From Gemmatimonadetes bacterium T265 (GTDB lineage Bacteria; Gemmatimonadota; Gemmatimonadetes; Gemmatimonadales; Gemmatimonadaceae): a stretch of 64,000 nucleotides of DNA. The position numbers were made by a program, and so were the translations under genes. Below the pieces are notes generated by a model. The model was not told the origin of the DNA, searched no databases, and was given only the letters and a program-made list of their open reading frames with translations. The stretch covers positions 2,864,342-2,928,341 of the forward strand of contig BPUI01000001.1 of NCBI GenBank assembly GCA_019973575.1, given 5' to 3'. Of the stretch, positions 40,736 to 50,681 are shown piece after piece; position 1 is the first letter of the stretch; every line of letters starts with the position of its first letter.

Positions 40736-41485
40736 TCACACCATCCCGCCGTTCGCGCGCAGGACCTGCCCGTTGACCCAGCCCCCGTCCGGTCCGGCGA
40801 GAAAGGACACGACCGCCGCGATCTCCTCGGGCGTGCCGAGTCGACCGAACGGGTTCATCTGCGCGATCCGGTTCACCAGCTCCGGCGACTTGCCGTCCAG
40901 AAACAGCTCGGTCGCGGTCGCGCCCGGCGCGACCGCGTTCACGGTGATCGAGCGCCCGCGCAACTCCTTCGCGAGGATCGCAGTCATCGTTTCGACGGCG
41001 GCCTTGGTCGCCGCGTAGACGCCGTACGTCTCGAGGCGCGTGCCGACGACGCTGGTCGAGAAGTTCACGATTCGTCCGCCGTCTCGGAGGCGCCGGGCGG
41101 CCTCCCGCAGGCCGTTGAACGTGCCCTTGAGGTTGACCGCGATCTGGCGGTCGAAGAGCGCGTCGTCGCTCTCGGCGATCGGGGCGAGTTGCATGACGCC
41201 CGCGTTGTTGACGAGCACGTCGACGCCGCCGAAGGCGCGCTCCGTCTCGTCGAACAGGCGCCGCACCGCCGCCGGGTCGCCGACGTCGGCCTGCACCACG
41301 ATGGCCCGCCCGCCGCTCGACGCGACGCCCCGTGCGAGCGCCTCGGCCGCCCCGGCGCTCCCCGCGTAGTTGATCGCCACGGCGAAGCCGTCGCGCGCCA
41401 GCCGTTCCGCGATCGCCGCGCCGATGCCCCGCGAGGCCCCGGTCACGACGGCCGCCCTGCCGTTGCCGTCCGTCGCTCCGCTCAT
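40736..41485 (-). CDS. SDR-family oxidoreductase (FabG-like)
   Basis: 249 residues. TGASRGIGAAIAERLARDG is the NAD(P)-binding motif; VDVLVNNAGVMQLAP, the catalytic Ser in VNFSTSVVGT and Tyr/Lys in YGVYAATKAAVE follow, and the end GGWVNGQVLRANGGMV is typical of sugar- or ketoacyl-reducing SDRs. The substrate is unknown. A good Shine-Dalgarno (AAGGGGA) precedes the ATG. It ends against menE on the opposite strand. Confidence 0.9.
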   Translation of the reverse strand: MSGATDGNGRAAVVTGASRGIGAAIAERLARDGFAVAINYAGSAGAAEALARGVASSGGRAIVVQADVGDPAAVRRLFDETERAFGGVDVLVNNAGVMQLAPIAESDDALFDRQIAVNLKGTFNGLREAARRLRDGGRIVNFSTSVVGTRLETYGVYAATKAAVETMTAILAKELRGRSITVNAVAPGATATELFLDGKSPELVNRIAQMNPFGRLGTPEEIAAVVSFLAGPDGGWVNGQVLRANGGMV

Positions 41486-41600
41486 CGTTCCCCTTGCTGT
41501 GGCCGGCGCTGGCGGCCGGCGGTGTCATCTCGGCGCGTGTCGTCGGAATCATAGTCGCACCTGACCCTCCACCGTCGGAGCGCCGGCCGGCGCCGCCACA

Positions 41601-42860
41601 TCACGCGCCGACCAGCCGCGCCGCGAGTGCGAGCAGGAGCGCCGGCGGCATGACGAGGAGGCCGACCCGGAGGAAGCGCCCGAAGCCGACGTCCTGCCCC
41701 TCGCGGCGGACGGCCGCGAGCCACAGGATCGTGGCCAGCGACCCGGTGACCGACAGGTTGGGGCCGAGGTCGACCCCGATCAGGAGCGCGTCGGTGACGG
41801 CCGGCGGGGGGTGCGCCTGCGCGAGCGTCGCGCTGGCGACCAGGCCGGCGGGCAGGTTGTTCATGAAGTTGGAGGCGACCGCGAGCGCGACGCCCGCGGC
41901 CCACGGCGTGCCGGCCGGCGACGCGTGCACGCCCGCGCGCAGCACGGCCGCGAGCTGCCGGATCACGCCCGTCCGGTCCAGCGCCTCGACCAGCACGAAC
42001 AGCCCCGCGACGAGGGGGAGCACGGCCCAGGCGATCCCGCGGAGCACGGGCGCGGGCGAGCTCCGCGTCCGCACGAGGACCGCCGCCGCGGTGAGCACGC
42101 CCATCGCCGCCGTGGGGACGCCGAGCGGCCGGTCGAGCGCCGAGGCGGCGAGCAGCACGACGGCGGTGAGCGCGATCCCGGCGAGCGCGCCCCGCCCGCC
42201 GGCGGTGAGCGGCGGCGCCCCGATGCCGCCCTCGCAGCGCGCGCCGAGCCGCCGCCCCGCGGTTAGGCGGAGCGCCGCGTAGGTCGCGGCGACCGAGAGC
42301 GCCGACGGCAGCGCGAACGCCGCCAGCCAACGGCCTAACGGCGGCACGCGGCCGCCGTAGAGCACGAGGTTGGCCGGGTTCGAGATCGGCAGGACGAAGC
42401 TCGCCGCGTTCGCGACGAAGGCGCACACGAGCACGTACGGCAGCGGGTCCACCCGCGCCCGCCGCGCCGCGGCGAACACCGCGGGCGTGAGCACGACCGC
42501 CGTCGCGTCGTTGGAGAGCAGGGCGGTGACGACCGTCCCGACCGCGTAGACGAGCAGGAAGAGCCGCCGCGGCGAGCCGCCGGCCCGGGCGACGGCGAGC
42601 GCCGCGACGGTGTCGAACAGCCCCTCGCGCCGGGCGATCTCCGACAGCAGCATCATCCCCGTCAGAAAGAAATAGACGTCGAGCCCCTTGCCGACACCCG
42701 CGGCGGCGACGCGGGCGGGCAGCAGCCCGAGGGCGACGAGGAGGACCGCGCCGGACACGGCCCACACGGCCTCGGGGAGCTTCCACGGGCGCGCGATCAC
42801 GCCGGCGGTGGCGAGCGCCACGACGCCCCAGGTCAGGCCGTCGGCGACGGGGGCGGTCAC
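41601..42860 (-). CDS. ArsB/ion-transporter-superfamily membrane protein
   Basis: 419 residues, about 11-12 transmembrane segments. WAVSGAVLLVALGLLPARVA, LDVYFFLTGMMLLSEIARRE, TALLSNDATAVVLTPAVFAA and SFVLPISNPANLVLYGG follow the ArsB/NhaD pattern, and the second inverted half repeats it with ASNFMNNLPAGLVAS. ArsB pumps arsenite; related carriers move sodium or dicarboxylates. No arsR or arsC lies near, so the substrate is open. GTG at 42860 is the start; an upstream open frame is only shadow. Confidence 0.8.
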   Translation of the reverse strand: MTAPVADGLTWGVVALATAGVIARPWKLPEAVWAVSGAVLLVALGLLPARVAAAGVGKGLDVYFFLTGMMLLSEIARREGLFDTVAALAVARAGGSPRRLFLLVYAVGTVVTALLSNDATAVVLTPAVFAAARRARVDPLPYVLVCAFVANAASFVLPISNPANLVLYGGRVPPLGRWLAAFALPSALSVAATYAALRLTAGRRLGARCEGGIGAPPLTAGGRGALAGIALTAVVLLAASALDRPLGVPTAAMGVLTAAAVLVRTRSSPAPVLRGIAWAVLPLVAGLFVLVEALDRTGVIRQLAAVLRAGVHASPAGTPWAAGVALAVASNFMNNLPAGLVASATLAQAHPPPAVTDALLIGVDLGPNLSVTGSLATILWLAAVRREGQDVGFGRFLRVGLLVMPPALLLALAARLVGA

Positions 42861-43086
42861 GCGCCGGACGGCGGCACGTGCGGCATCAGCGGCAAGGCGA
42901 TCGGGAGTCGAAGTGTGGGACGACCGCGTGCGCGGCCACGGGGTGCGGCCGAAAGCAGCCGCCGTGCCGGGGGGTACGTATCTTCGTCCACCCGCTCGCG
43001 CCGTCGCCCCGGCACCGCCGGACCACGTCCCCCACCACCCGCCCCGCCGCGTGCCGTCGTCCCCCGCCCGCCTAACGAACAGTCCG

Positions 43087-44568
43087 GTGCCTTGGTCGCG
43101 GCCGCGGTCCGCCCGGCCCGTCCGGCTCGCGCGGCTGATCGTCGCCTGCGCACTGGGCGGCGCGTGCGCGCGCGACCGGCCGGGCGCCACCGCGGCGGCC
43201 TCCGCGGGCGGGGCGTCTGCGAACGCACCGGCGCCGCCCCCGGCGCCGCTTTCCCGGTTCACGGTCCCGCTCGACTACGACGTCACGCCGGTGCTCGCGA
43301 TCGTCGAGCGCGCGGTCCCGCGCACGTTCGGGTCGCTCGACCAGGTGCACCAGGTCGGCAACGACGCGCGCAAGCACTTCGCCTACGCGGCCACCCGCGC
43401 CCCGTTCGTCGTGACGATCGACGGCCCCGAGGTGCACCTCCGCACCACGCTCGCCTACGCCGCCCGCGGCTACTACCGCACGCCGCTCGGCGCCACGCTG
43501 CACGCCGGCTGCGGCGCGGACGACGACCCCGCGCGCCGCCCGCACGTCGTCGTCGAACTCGTCGCGCCGCTCACCCTCGCGCCCAACTGGCACCTCCACT
43601 CGGAGTCGCGCCTCGCCGGCCTCGCGCCCGCGTCGACCGGGCCCGCCGACCGGTGCCGCGTAGGAATCATCAACATGGACGTCACCGACCGCGTGATCGA
43701 CGCCGCGCGCCGGGCGCTCGCCACGCAGATGCCGGCGATCGACCGCAAGGTGGCCGGCGTCGACCTCACGCCGCAGGCGACCGGGTGGTGGCGCGCGCTC
43801 AACCGCCCCATCCGCCTCACCGACGGCGTCTGGCTCCTGCTCGGCCCGCAGACCCTGCGCGAGGGGCGCGTCGGCGGCTCGGGGCACCTGCTGGCCGTCG
43901 AGGCCGGGCTCGACGCCTTCCCGAAGATCGTCACGGGCGCCGAGCCGCAGGTGCAGACGCCCCCGCTGCCAGCGCTCGCGCGCGGGGTCGGAACGCCGGG
44001 CTTCCGCGTCCGGCTCCAGGGCGTCGTCGACTACGCGACGGCGTCGCGCGCGGTCACCGCCGCGGTGCGCGGCCGCTCGGTGACGCGGGCGGGCCAGACG
44101 ATCACGGTCGGCGCCGTGACCGCCGCCCCCGCGGCAGGCGGCCGCCTAACACTCACCGTCGCGTTCGCGGGCGACGCCAGCGGAACGCTGCGCTTCGTCG
44201 GCACGCCACGCCTCGACCGGAGCGCGGGGCAGCTCGTCGTCCCCGACCTGGACTACGACCTCGCGACCGACAGCCGCCTCGTGAACGCGGCGGCGTGGAT
44301 CGGTTCCGACGCGCTCCGCCGCCTCTTCCGCGAACGGGCACGCGTGCCGCTCGCGCCGGCGCTCGACCGCGGACGCGCGCTCCTCCTGAGCGGACTCAAC
44401 CGCACGGTCGCCGACGTGCTCACGCTCTCGGCCACCGTCGACTCGGTCGCCGTGGAGAGCGTGCACGTCACCGCGCCCGGGCTCGTCGTGCAGGCGAGCG
44501 CGTCGGGGCAGGCGCGCGTCTCGGTCCGGCAGCGCGGTGGCGTGTCGTCCGGTCGCCGCGTCGGGTGA
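43087..44568 (+). CDS. DUF4403 family protein, probable lipoprotein
   Basis: 493 residues. A basic N terminus is followed by LARLIVACALGGAC, with Cys27 as a possible lipidation site although the box is imperfect. The rest shows the DUF4403 pattern: PLDYDVTPVLAIVERAVPRTFG near the start, a long beta-rich middle with YAARGYYRTPLGATLHAG, and a repeated second half (FRVRLQGVVDYATASRAV). Such proteins are outer-membrane-associated and unexplained. The GTG at 43087 was preferred; the one at 43051 is also possible. Overlaps the kinase gene by 1 nt (TGATG). Confidence 0.7.
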   Translation: MPWSRPRSARPVRLARLIVACALGGACARDRPGATAAASAGGASANAPAPPPAPLSRFTVPLDYDVTPVLAIVERAVPRTFGSLDQVHQVGNDARKHFAYAATRAPFVVTIDGPEVHLRTTLAYAARGYYRTPLGATLHAGCGADDDPARRPHVVVELVAPLTLAPNWHLHSESRLAGLAPASTGPADRCRVGIINMDVTDRVIDAARRALATQMPAIDRKVAGVDLTPQATGWWRALNRPIRLTDGVWLLLGPQTLREGRVGGSGHLLAVEAGLDAFPKIVTGAEPQVQTPPLPALARGVGTPGFRVRLQGVVDYATASRAVTAAVRGRSVTRAGQTITVGAVTAAPAAGGRLTLTVAFAGDASGTLRFVGTPRLDRSAGQLVVPDLDYDLATDSRLVNAAAWIGSDALRRLFRERARVPLAPALDRGRALLLSGLNRTVADVLTLSATVDSVAVESVHVTAPGLVVQASASGQARVSVRQRGGVSSGRRVG

Positions 44569-45083
44569 TGCCACTCCTGATCGCCTTCGCCGGACTGCCC
44601 GGGGCGGGCAAGACCACGCTCGCCCGCGCCGTCGCCCGCCACCTCGCCGCGACGTACCTGCGGATCGACACGATCGAGCAAGCACTCCGGTCCGTCGGCA
44701 CGCTCCCGGCCGGCGTCGTCACCGAAGGGTACGTGGTCGCGTACCGCGTCGCGGCCGACAACCTGGCGCTCGGGCGCGCCGTCGTCGCCGACTCGGTGAA
44801 CCCGCTCGACCTGACGCGCGACGCGTGGCGGGACGTGGCCGCGGCGGCCGGGGCCCGGCTGGTCGACGTCGAGGTCGTCTGCTCGGACCGGGCGGAGCAC
44901 CGCCGCCGGGTCGAGACGCGCGCGAACGACGTTCCGGGCCTCACGTACCCGACGTGGGACGCGGTGGCCGCGCGCGAGTACCACGCGTGGGACCGGCCCC
45001 GGCTCGTGGTCGACACCGCGGGCCGGGACGTCGCGTCGTGCGTGGAGGAGCTCGTTAGGCGGCTTCCGCACCGCCCCACGTGA
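44568..45083 (+). CDS. P-loop kinase (AAA_33/zeta-toxin-like)
   Basis: 171 residues. Walker A GLPGAGKTT at 9-17; RIDTIEQALRSVG after it; DSVNPLDLTRDAWRDV and VCSDRAEHRRRVETR in the lid region. This is the AAA_33 type of small kinase or phosphotransferase, with a possible antibiotic or metabolite substrate. The ATG overlaps the preceding stop by 1 nt. Not close enough to classical zeta toxins to call it one. Confidence 0.75.
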   Translation: MPLLIAFAGLPGAGKTTLARAVARHLAATYLRIDTIEQALRSVGTLPAGVVTEGYVVAYRVAADNLALGRAVVADSVNPLDLTRDAWRDVAAAAGARLVDVEVVCSDRAEHRRRVETRANDVPGLTYPTWDAVAAREYHAWDRPRLVVDTAGRDVASCVEELVRRLPHRPT

Positions 45084-45487
45084 CGCCGGGCGGGCGTCGG
45101 GCACCGCATCGTCGGCCGCCAACACGCTGCCGTCCGACGCGCCAGCTCGGGCCCGAGCCGGCATGAGCGCGCCGGAGACAGTCCAGAGCGGTGCACTGCA
45201 CATCAGCTCCTGACTGTTCGTTCCCGCACACCCGCGTCCCACCATCGGACGCCCGGCCGGGTGCAGCCGCCGGTTTCCGACCCGCGCGCGGTGCGTAAGT
45301 CGTTGCCACGCAACAGGCATCCACCGAACGTCCGCGCACGGCGCGCTGGGCCACTTTTTCCATCCTGAACACACCCGGCGGGCCGCCCACCGTCGCCGCC
45401 GCGCGATCCGCGCGAGACGGGTATCCCCGCACGGGCGCGACAGGTACACGACAACCCGCGGTCACCCCGCGCGACCTCGGCCCGCCG
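45084..45487. other. 404-bp intergenic region, no gene seen
   Basis: Open frames here on the minus strand are shadow frames, Arg-rich and without starts. The only AT-richer points are CATTTTTCC-like runs near 45353. A promoter for the permease gene at 45488 is presumably here but I cannot point to it. Confidence 0.4.
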
Positions 45488-47926
45488 ATGCCCGACCTCC
45501 CGCACGACCTCCGATTCGCGCTCCGCGGCTTCCGCCGCACACCGGGCGTCTTCGTCACCGCGGTGAGCATCCTCGCGCTCGGCATCGGGATGTCGGTCGC
45601 GATGTTCAGCGTGTTCCGGACGGTGCTCGTGCGGCGGCTGCCCGTCGTCGACCAGGACCGCGTCGTCGTGATGTGGACGTACGCGTCCGACCCCAAGACC
45701 GACGTCGCGACGGGGACGAAAGACCTGTCCGTCGTGCGGCAGGAGTCACGGACGATGCGCGCGGTCGCCGCCGTCGCGCACTGGCCGGCGACGTCCTCGC
45801 CGTTTGCGTACGGCGAGCGGTCGGTCGAGCTCAACCGCGCGATGGCGACGGGCAACTTCTTCGACGTCCTCGGCGCCCGGCCGGCGCTCGGCCGCCTGTT
45901 CCGCCCGAGCGACGACGAGGTCCCCGGGTCGTCGCCCGGGGACTCGCACGTACCCCGCGCGCTCGTGCTCAGCTACCGCGCCTGGCGGGAGAAGTTCGGC
46001 GGCGACTCCTCGGTCGTCGGCCGCCACCTCGTCGAGCCGCTGCTTCGCACCGACTACACGATCGTCGGCGTCGCGCCGCCCGGGCTCGCCTACCCCGAGG
46101 GCGCGGACTACTGGATCCCGATGTGGTCCGGGTGGCAGTCCGAAGTCTCGGCGTTCGCGGTCGCGCGACTCGCGCCGAGCGCGACGGTCGCGGCCGCGCG
46201 CGCGGAGTACCTCGCGATCGAGCAACGCCTCGCGCCGGCGCTCCACCTGCGCGGCGCGCACGCCGCGACGTTCGCCGACACGGTGCTCGGCGACGCCCGC
46301 CCCGTGCTCGCGCTGCTCACGTCGGCCGTCGCGCTCCTGCTCCTCATCGCGTGCCTGAACGTCGGCACCTTGTTGCTGCTGCGCGCCGCGACGCGCGCGC
46401 GCGAGCTCGCCGTGCGCCGCGCCCTGGGCGCGGGCTTCGGCGACCTCCTGCGACCGCTCGTCGTCGAGGCACTCGTGATCGCGTCGGCCGGCGGGGTCCT
46501 CGGCGGTGGCGTGGCGGTCGCGGCGCTGCGCCTGCTCGTCGCGTACGCGCCGCCGAACGTGCCACGCCTGGACGAGGTGCGCCTTGCCGGCGCACCGATC
46601 GGCGCCGCGGCGGCGGTCACCGGGTTCGCCGTGCTGCTCTTCGGCGTCGCGCCCGCGCTCCTCGTCGCCCGCGGTCCGCTCGCCGCGCCACTCCGGCTCG
46701 ACGCGCGTGCCGGGAGCGAGACGTCGCGGCGCCGCCGCGTGCGCCACACGCTCGTCGCCGCGCAGATGGCGCTCGCGATGGTGATGCTCGGCGGCGCGGC
46801 GCTCCTCGCGCGCAGCCTGGAGCGGCTCGAACGCCAGGACACCGGCTTCGTGAGCGACCGCCTGTCGGTGCTCTGGTACTCCTGGAACGCCCAGCGCGAC
46901 GACTCCACGGCAAGAATAGTAGCGCTCGGCGACCGACTGCTCCGCCGCGTGCGCGCGGTCCCCGGCGTGACGGCGGCGACGCCCCTCGTCGTGCCGCCGA
47001 TGCTCGGGAACGGCGTCTGGCAGGTGCGGTACGCGGTCGAGGGGCCGTTCGCGACCGGCGCGGGGGCGAACCCGATCTTCGCGACCGAGATGATCGGGCC
47101 CGAGTTCTTCGCGACGTTCGGCGTGCCGCTCGTGCGCGGGCGCGCGTTCACCGCGCGCGACGACGGATCGGCGCCGCTCGTGGCGATCGTGAGCGCGTCC
47201 GTCGCGCGCCGGCTCTGGCCGGGGCGTGACCCGATCGGCCAGCGCCTCCGCGTGCCGAACGCGACGCCCGCGGGCATGATCGGCGGCGACGCGTGGCGGA
47301 CCGTGGTCGGCGTGGCGCACGACACACACCTGCGCACGCTGCGCGACGCGTCACCGATGGTCTTCCTTCCCTCGCTGCAGGGCGACTGGCAGGGGTCGAT
47401 CGCGATCCGCAGTGCGGTCGATCTACCGGCCTTGCTGCCGGCCCTCCGCACCGCGGGCCGCGAGGTCGATCCCGACGTCGCGCTCTGGGATTCTCAGACC
47501 ATGGACGAGATCCTCGCCGAGCCGCTCGCGCAGCCGCGGCTCGGCGCGCTGTTGACGTCGAGCTTCGGCCTCGTCGCGCTGCTCCTCGCCGCGATCGGGT
47601 TGTTCGGCGTCATGGCGTCGCTGGTCCGCGACCAGGCGCGCGAGTTCGGGATCCGCCTCGCGCTCGGTGCGCCGCCGCGGCGCGTGCGGCTGGACGTGCT
47701 CCGGCGGGCCGGGCTCGTCGCCGGGTCTGGCGCGGCCGTCGGATTCGTGGCGGCGCTCGCGACGTCGCGGCTGCTCACGACGCTGCTCTTCGACGTGAGT
47801 CCGACGGACCCGGTCGCGCTCGGCGGCGCGTGCCTCGTGCTGCTCGGCGTCGCGACGGCGGCGGCGTACCTGCCCGCGCGGCACGCCACGGCGATCGATC
47901 CGGTCCAGACGCTCCGCGCGGAGTGA
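45488..47926 (+). CDS. ADOP-type ABC transporter permease (MacB/FtsX-like)
   Basis: 812 residues, two FtsX-like halves. It begins DLRFALRGFRRTPGVFVTAV and LALGIGMSVAMFSVFRTVLV, the ADOP family start; a MacB periplasmic core domain follows; then LLLIACLNVGTLLLLRAATR, and the second half ends with LFGVMASLVRDQAREFGIRL and the typical C terminus GTAxYLPARHATAIDPVQTLR. No ATPase gene is adjacent, as usual for ADOP orphans. Substrate unknown. Confidence 0.9.
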   Translation: MPDLPHDLRFALRGFRRTPGVFVTAVSILALGIGMSVAMFSVFRTVLVRRLPVVDQDRVVVMWTYASDPKTDVATGTKDLSVVRQESRTMRAVAAVAHWPATSSPFAYGERSVELNRAMATGNFFDVLGARPALGRLFRPSDDEVPGSSPGDSHVPRALVLSYRAWREKFGGDSSVVGRHLVEPLLRTDYTIVGVAPPGLAYPEGADYWIPMWSGWQSEVSAFAVARLAPSATVAAARAEYLAIEQRLAPALHLRGAHAATFADTVLGDARPVLALLTSAVALLLLIACLNVGTLLLLRAATRARELAVRRALGAGFGDLLRPLVVEALVIASAGGVLGGGVAVAALRLLVAYAPPNVPRLDEVRLAGAPIGAAAAVTGFAVLLFGVAPALLVARGPLAAPLRLDARAGSETSRRRRVRHTLVAAQMALAMVMLGGAALLARSLERLERQDTGFVSDRLSVLWYSWNAQRDDSTARIVALGDRLLRRVRAVPGVTAATPLVVPPMLGNGVWQVRYAVEGPFATGAGANPIFATEMIGPEFFATFGVPLVRGRAFTARDDGSAPLVAIVSASVARRLWPGRDPIGQRLRVPNATPAGMIGGDAWRTVVGVAHDTHLRTLRDASPMVFLPSLQGDWQGSIAIRSAVDLPALLPALRTAGREVDPDVALWDSQTMDEILAEPLAQPRLGALLTSSFGLVALLLAAIGLFGVMASLVRDQAREFGIRLALGAPPRRVRLDVLRRAGLVAGSGAAVGFVAALATSRLLTTLLFDVSPTDPVALGGACLVLLGVATAAAYLPARHATAIDPVQTLRAE

Positions 47927-47957
47927 AGTGAGTCGAGCGTTCGAGCCGCCGATCGCG

Positions 47958-50537
47958 TCACCGCGTCCCGGCGAGCTTGAGCACGTCGTTCACCACCCCG
48001 CCCGCGGTCACGTCGACCCCCGCCCCCGGCCCGGTGATCACGAGTGGGTTCGTCCGGTACCGCCGCGTCGTGATGCTGAACTGGTTGTCCGTCCCCGAGA
48101 GGTTCGCGAGCGGGTCCCCCGCCGGCACCGCCGCGAGCCCGACGCGCACACGACCGCGCGACACGGACACGCGGTAGCGCAGCACGAGCCCGCGCGCCGC
48201 CGCCTCGGCCACGCGCGCCGCCCAGCCCGCGTCGAGCGCGCGCTCGCCTAACGCGCGCGCCAGGAAGGCGTCGAGCGGCAGGTCGCGCAGCTCCGCGGGG
48301 ACGAGCGACTCGACCGGCACGTCGGCCGGCTCGCCGCGCCAGCCGAGCAGCCGCGCGAGGATGATCGCCTTGCGCGCGACGTCCGCGCCCGAGAGGTCGT
48401 CGCGCGGGTCGGGCTCGGTGTAGCCGAGCGCCATCGCGCGGCCGAGCGCGTCGGAGAACGCCACCCCGCGACCGAGTTCGCCGAACAGGTAGCCTAACGT
48501 CCCCGACGGGCACCCCTCGATCCGCAGCACGCGGTCGCCCGACTCGCGGAGCTTGTGCAGCGTGTCGAGCAGCGGCAGTCCCGCGCCGACCGTCGCCTCG
48601 TGCAGCACGCGCCGCCCGCCCGCGGCCGCGGCGCGTGCGAGCCCGTCGGTCGCGGCGGTGTCGTCGGCGAGCGGGCGCTTGTTGGCGAGCACGAGGTCCA
48701 TGCCGTGGCGCACCGCGGCCTCGAGCACCGCGCCCGTGTCGCCCGCCGTGAGGTCCACCAGCACGGGGCGCGAGAGCGCGTGCCCCGCGATCGCGCCGAG
48801 CGCCGCGTCGGCCGACGCGCGCGTCCCGCGCGGCTGGTCGGCGAGCGCCGCGCCGCCCCGCTTCGCGCGCGCCAGCGCGGCGACGCGCTCCGGGGAGAGC
48901 CCGCGCGGGTCGAACACGTACCCGCTCCGGTCGATCACCGCGACCACGCGCACGCGCGCCGGCGGCGCCGCGAGTTGCCGCGCCACCGCCCGCCCGACGC
49001 TGCCGAAGCCGAGCAGGACGACGTCGGCCGGGGTGGCCGGGTGCCGCGCGCCCGGCGAGCCGCCGCCGATCTTGTCGAGCCGGAACGCCGCGTGCACCGC
49101 CCGCTGCGACGCCGCCGCGTCGGCCGCGTCGACGACCACCGAGATGTTGAGCTCCGAGGCGCCCTGCGCGATCGCGACGACGTTGACGCCGGCCTCGCCT
49201 AACGCGTCGAAGAGCCGCCCCGCCACGCCGGGCGTCCCCGCCATCCCCAGCCCGACGATCGCGACCGTCGCCACCCCGCGGCGCGCGCCGACGGCGTCGA
49301 CCTCGCGCCGGGCGAGCTCGGGCGCGAACGCCGCGGCGAGCGCCCGCTCCGCGGCGTCGGCCGCCGCCCCGGGCACGACGAGGCAGATCGACTGCTCCGA
49401 CGACGCCTGCGAGATGAGCGACACCGACACGCCCGCCCGCTCGAGCGCGACGAACGCGCGCGCGGCCATCCCCGGCACGCCGATCATCCCCGCGCCCGCG
49501 ATCGTCACGAGCGCCTGCTCGGCGACCGCGCTCAGCGCCTTCACCGGCGCCGCCGCACGGGCCGACGCGCCCGCCCGCCGCGCCGCGCGCCGCGGCGGCC
49601 GCACGACGATCTCGGTCCCCGGCGCCGCGGGGTCGGCGAGCGGGCGCACGAAGACGCGCGTCCCGCGCCCCGACGCGCCGGCGATCGGCACGAGCGCCCG
49701 CGGGTGCAGCACCTTCGCGCCGTAGTACGCGAGCTCGGCCGCCTCCCGCGCGTGCAACACGGGGATCAGCCGCGCCTCGGGCACCACACGCGGGTCCGCG
49801 GTCAGGAAGCCGGGCACGTCCTTCCAGAGCACCACCGCCGGCGCCCGGAGCGCCGCGGCGAGCACCGTCGCCGTCAGGTCCGAGCCGCCGCGGCCTAACG
49901 TGACCGTCGCGCCGTCGGGGGCGCCGGCCAGGAAGCCGGGCACCACGGGCACGGCCCCGCGCTCGAGCAGCGGCCCCAGCGCCGCGGCGGCGCACGCCGC
50001 GGTGCGCTCCAGGTCCGGGGCGGCCGCGCCGTGCCGCGCGTCGGCCCGCACGACCGCCGTCGCGTCCACGAACACCGCCTCCACGCCGGCCCCGCCGAGC
50101 GCCGCCGTGAGGCACCGCGCCGCGACCCGCTCGCCGCGCGCGACGACGAGGTCCGAGACGGCCGGCGTCAGCTCGCGCAGGGCGAGCAGCCCGTCGACGA
50201 TCCGGTCGAGATCGTCGAACTCGGCCGCCACCGCGTCCCGCAGCGCCTCCCCCGCGGCCGCGTCGGGCGCCACGCCCGCGACGACCTCGGCGTGCTGTGC
50301 CCGCAGCGCCGCCGCGCCCGCGCGGGCCGCGTCGCGGTCACCGCCCGCCGCCGCCCGCGCGACCGCGAGCAACGCGTCGGTCACGCCGCGCATCGCCGAG
50401 GCGACCGCGACCACCGGCCGCGGCGCGTCGGCCGCGATCCTCGCGGCATGCCGGACGGCCGCGGCGTCGGCGAGCGCGGCGCCGCCGAACTTGTGCACCG
50501 TGGGTCGAACGGCCGGCTGCGGACGAAGTTCGGGCAT
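47958..50537 (-). CDS. thrA: Bifunctional aspartate kinase / homoserine dehydrogenase
   Basis: 859 residues, fused like E. coli ThrA. Kinase domain 1-320: VHKFGGAALADA, TLGRGGSDLTATVLAAAL, VPGFLTADPRVVPEARLIP, GAKVLHPRAL. Two ACT domains at about 345-490 (IAGAGMIGVPGMAARAFVAL and VNVVAIAQGASELNISVVVD), which in the E. coli enzyme mediate threonine inhibition. Dehydrogenase 500-859: LLGFGSVGRAVARQL, LANKRPLADD, EGCPSGTLGYLFGELGRG and GYTEPDPRDDLSG, ending VTAGGVVNDVLKLAGTR. Convergent with the ADOP gene. Confidence 0.96.
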   Translation of the reverse strand: MPELRPQPAVRPTVHKFGGAALADAAAVRHAARIAADAPRPVVAVASAMRGVTDALLAVARAAAGGDRDAARAGAAALRAQHAEVVAGVAPDAAAGEALRDAVAAEFDDLDRIVDGLLALRELTPAVSDLVVARGERVAARCLTAALGGAGVEAVFVDATAVVRADARHGAAAPDLERTAACAAAALGPLLERGAVPVVPGFLAGAPDGATVTLGRGGSDLTATVLAAALRAPAVVLWKDVPGFLTADPRVVPEARLIPVLHAREAAELAYYGAKVLHPRALVPIAGASGRGTRVFVRPLADPAAPGTEIVVRPPRRAARRAGASARAAAPVKALSAVAEQALVTIAGAGMIGVPGMAARAFVALERAGVSVSLISQASSEQSICLVVPGAAADAAERALAAAFAPELARREVDAVGARRGVATVAIVGLGMAGTPGVAGRLFDALGEAGVNVVAIAQGASELNISVVVDAADAAASQRAVHAAFRLDKIGGGSPGARHPATPADVVLLGFGSVGRAVARQLAAPPARVRVVAVIDRSGYVFDPRGLSPERVAALARAKRGGAALADQPRGTRASADAALGAIAGHALSRPVLVDLTAGDTGAVLEAAVRHGMDLVLANKRPLADDTAATDGLARAAAAGGRRVLHEATVGAGLPLLDTLHKLRESGDRVLRIEGCPSGTLGYLFGELGRGVAFSDALGRAMALGYTEPDPRDDLSGADVARKAIILARLLGWRGEPADVPVESLVPAELRDLPLDAFLARALGERALDAGWAARVAEAAARGLVLRYRVSVSRGRVRVGLAAVPAGDPLANLSGTDNQFSITTRRYRTNPLVITGPGAGVDVTAGGVVNDVLKLAGTR

Positions 50538-50681
50538 GACGCGGAGGGCGATTCGGGAGGCACGCAGGACGACCGTCCGCCGTGCGCCACCCGCCCGGGC
50601 CGCGGGCGAGTGGCGACGTGCAAAGATCCCTCCGCCCGGCGGGTCGCGGTACTGCCCCGGGCTCCCGGGGCGCCGTCGACG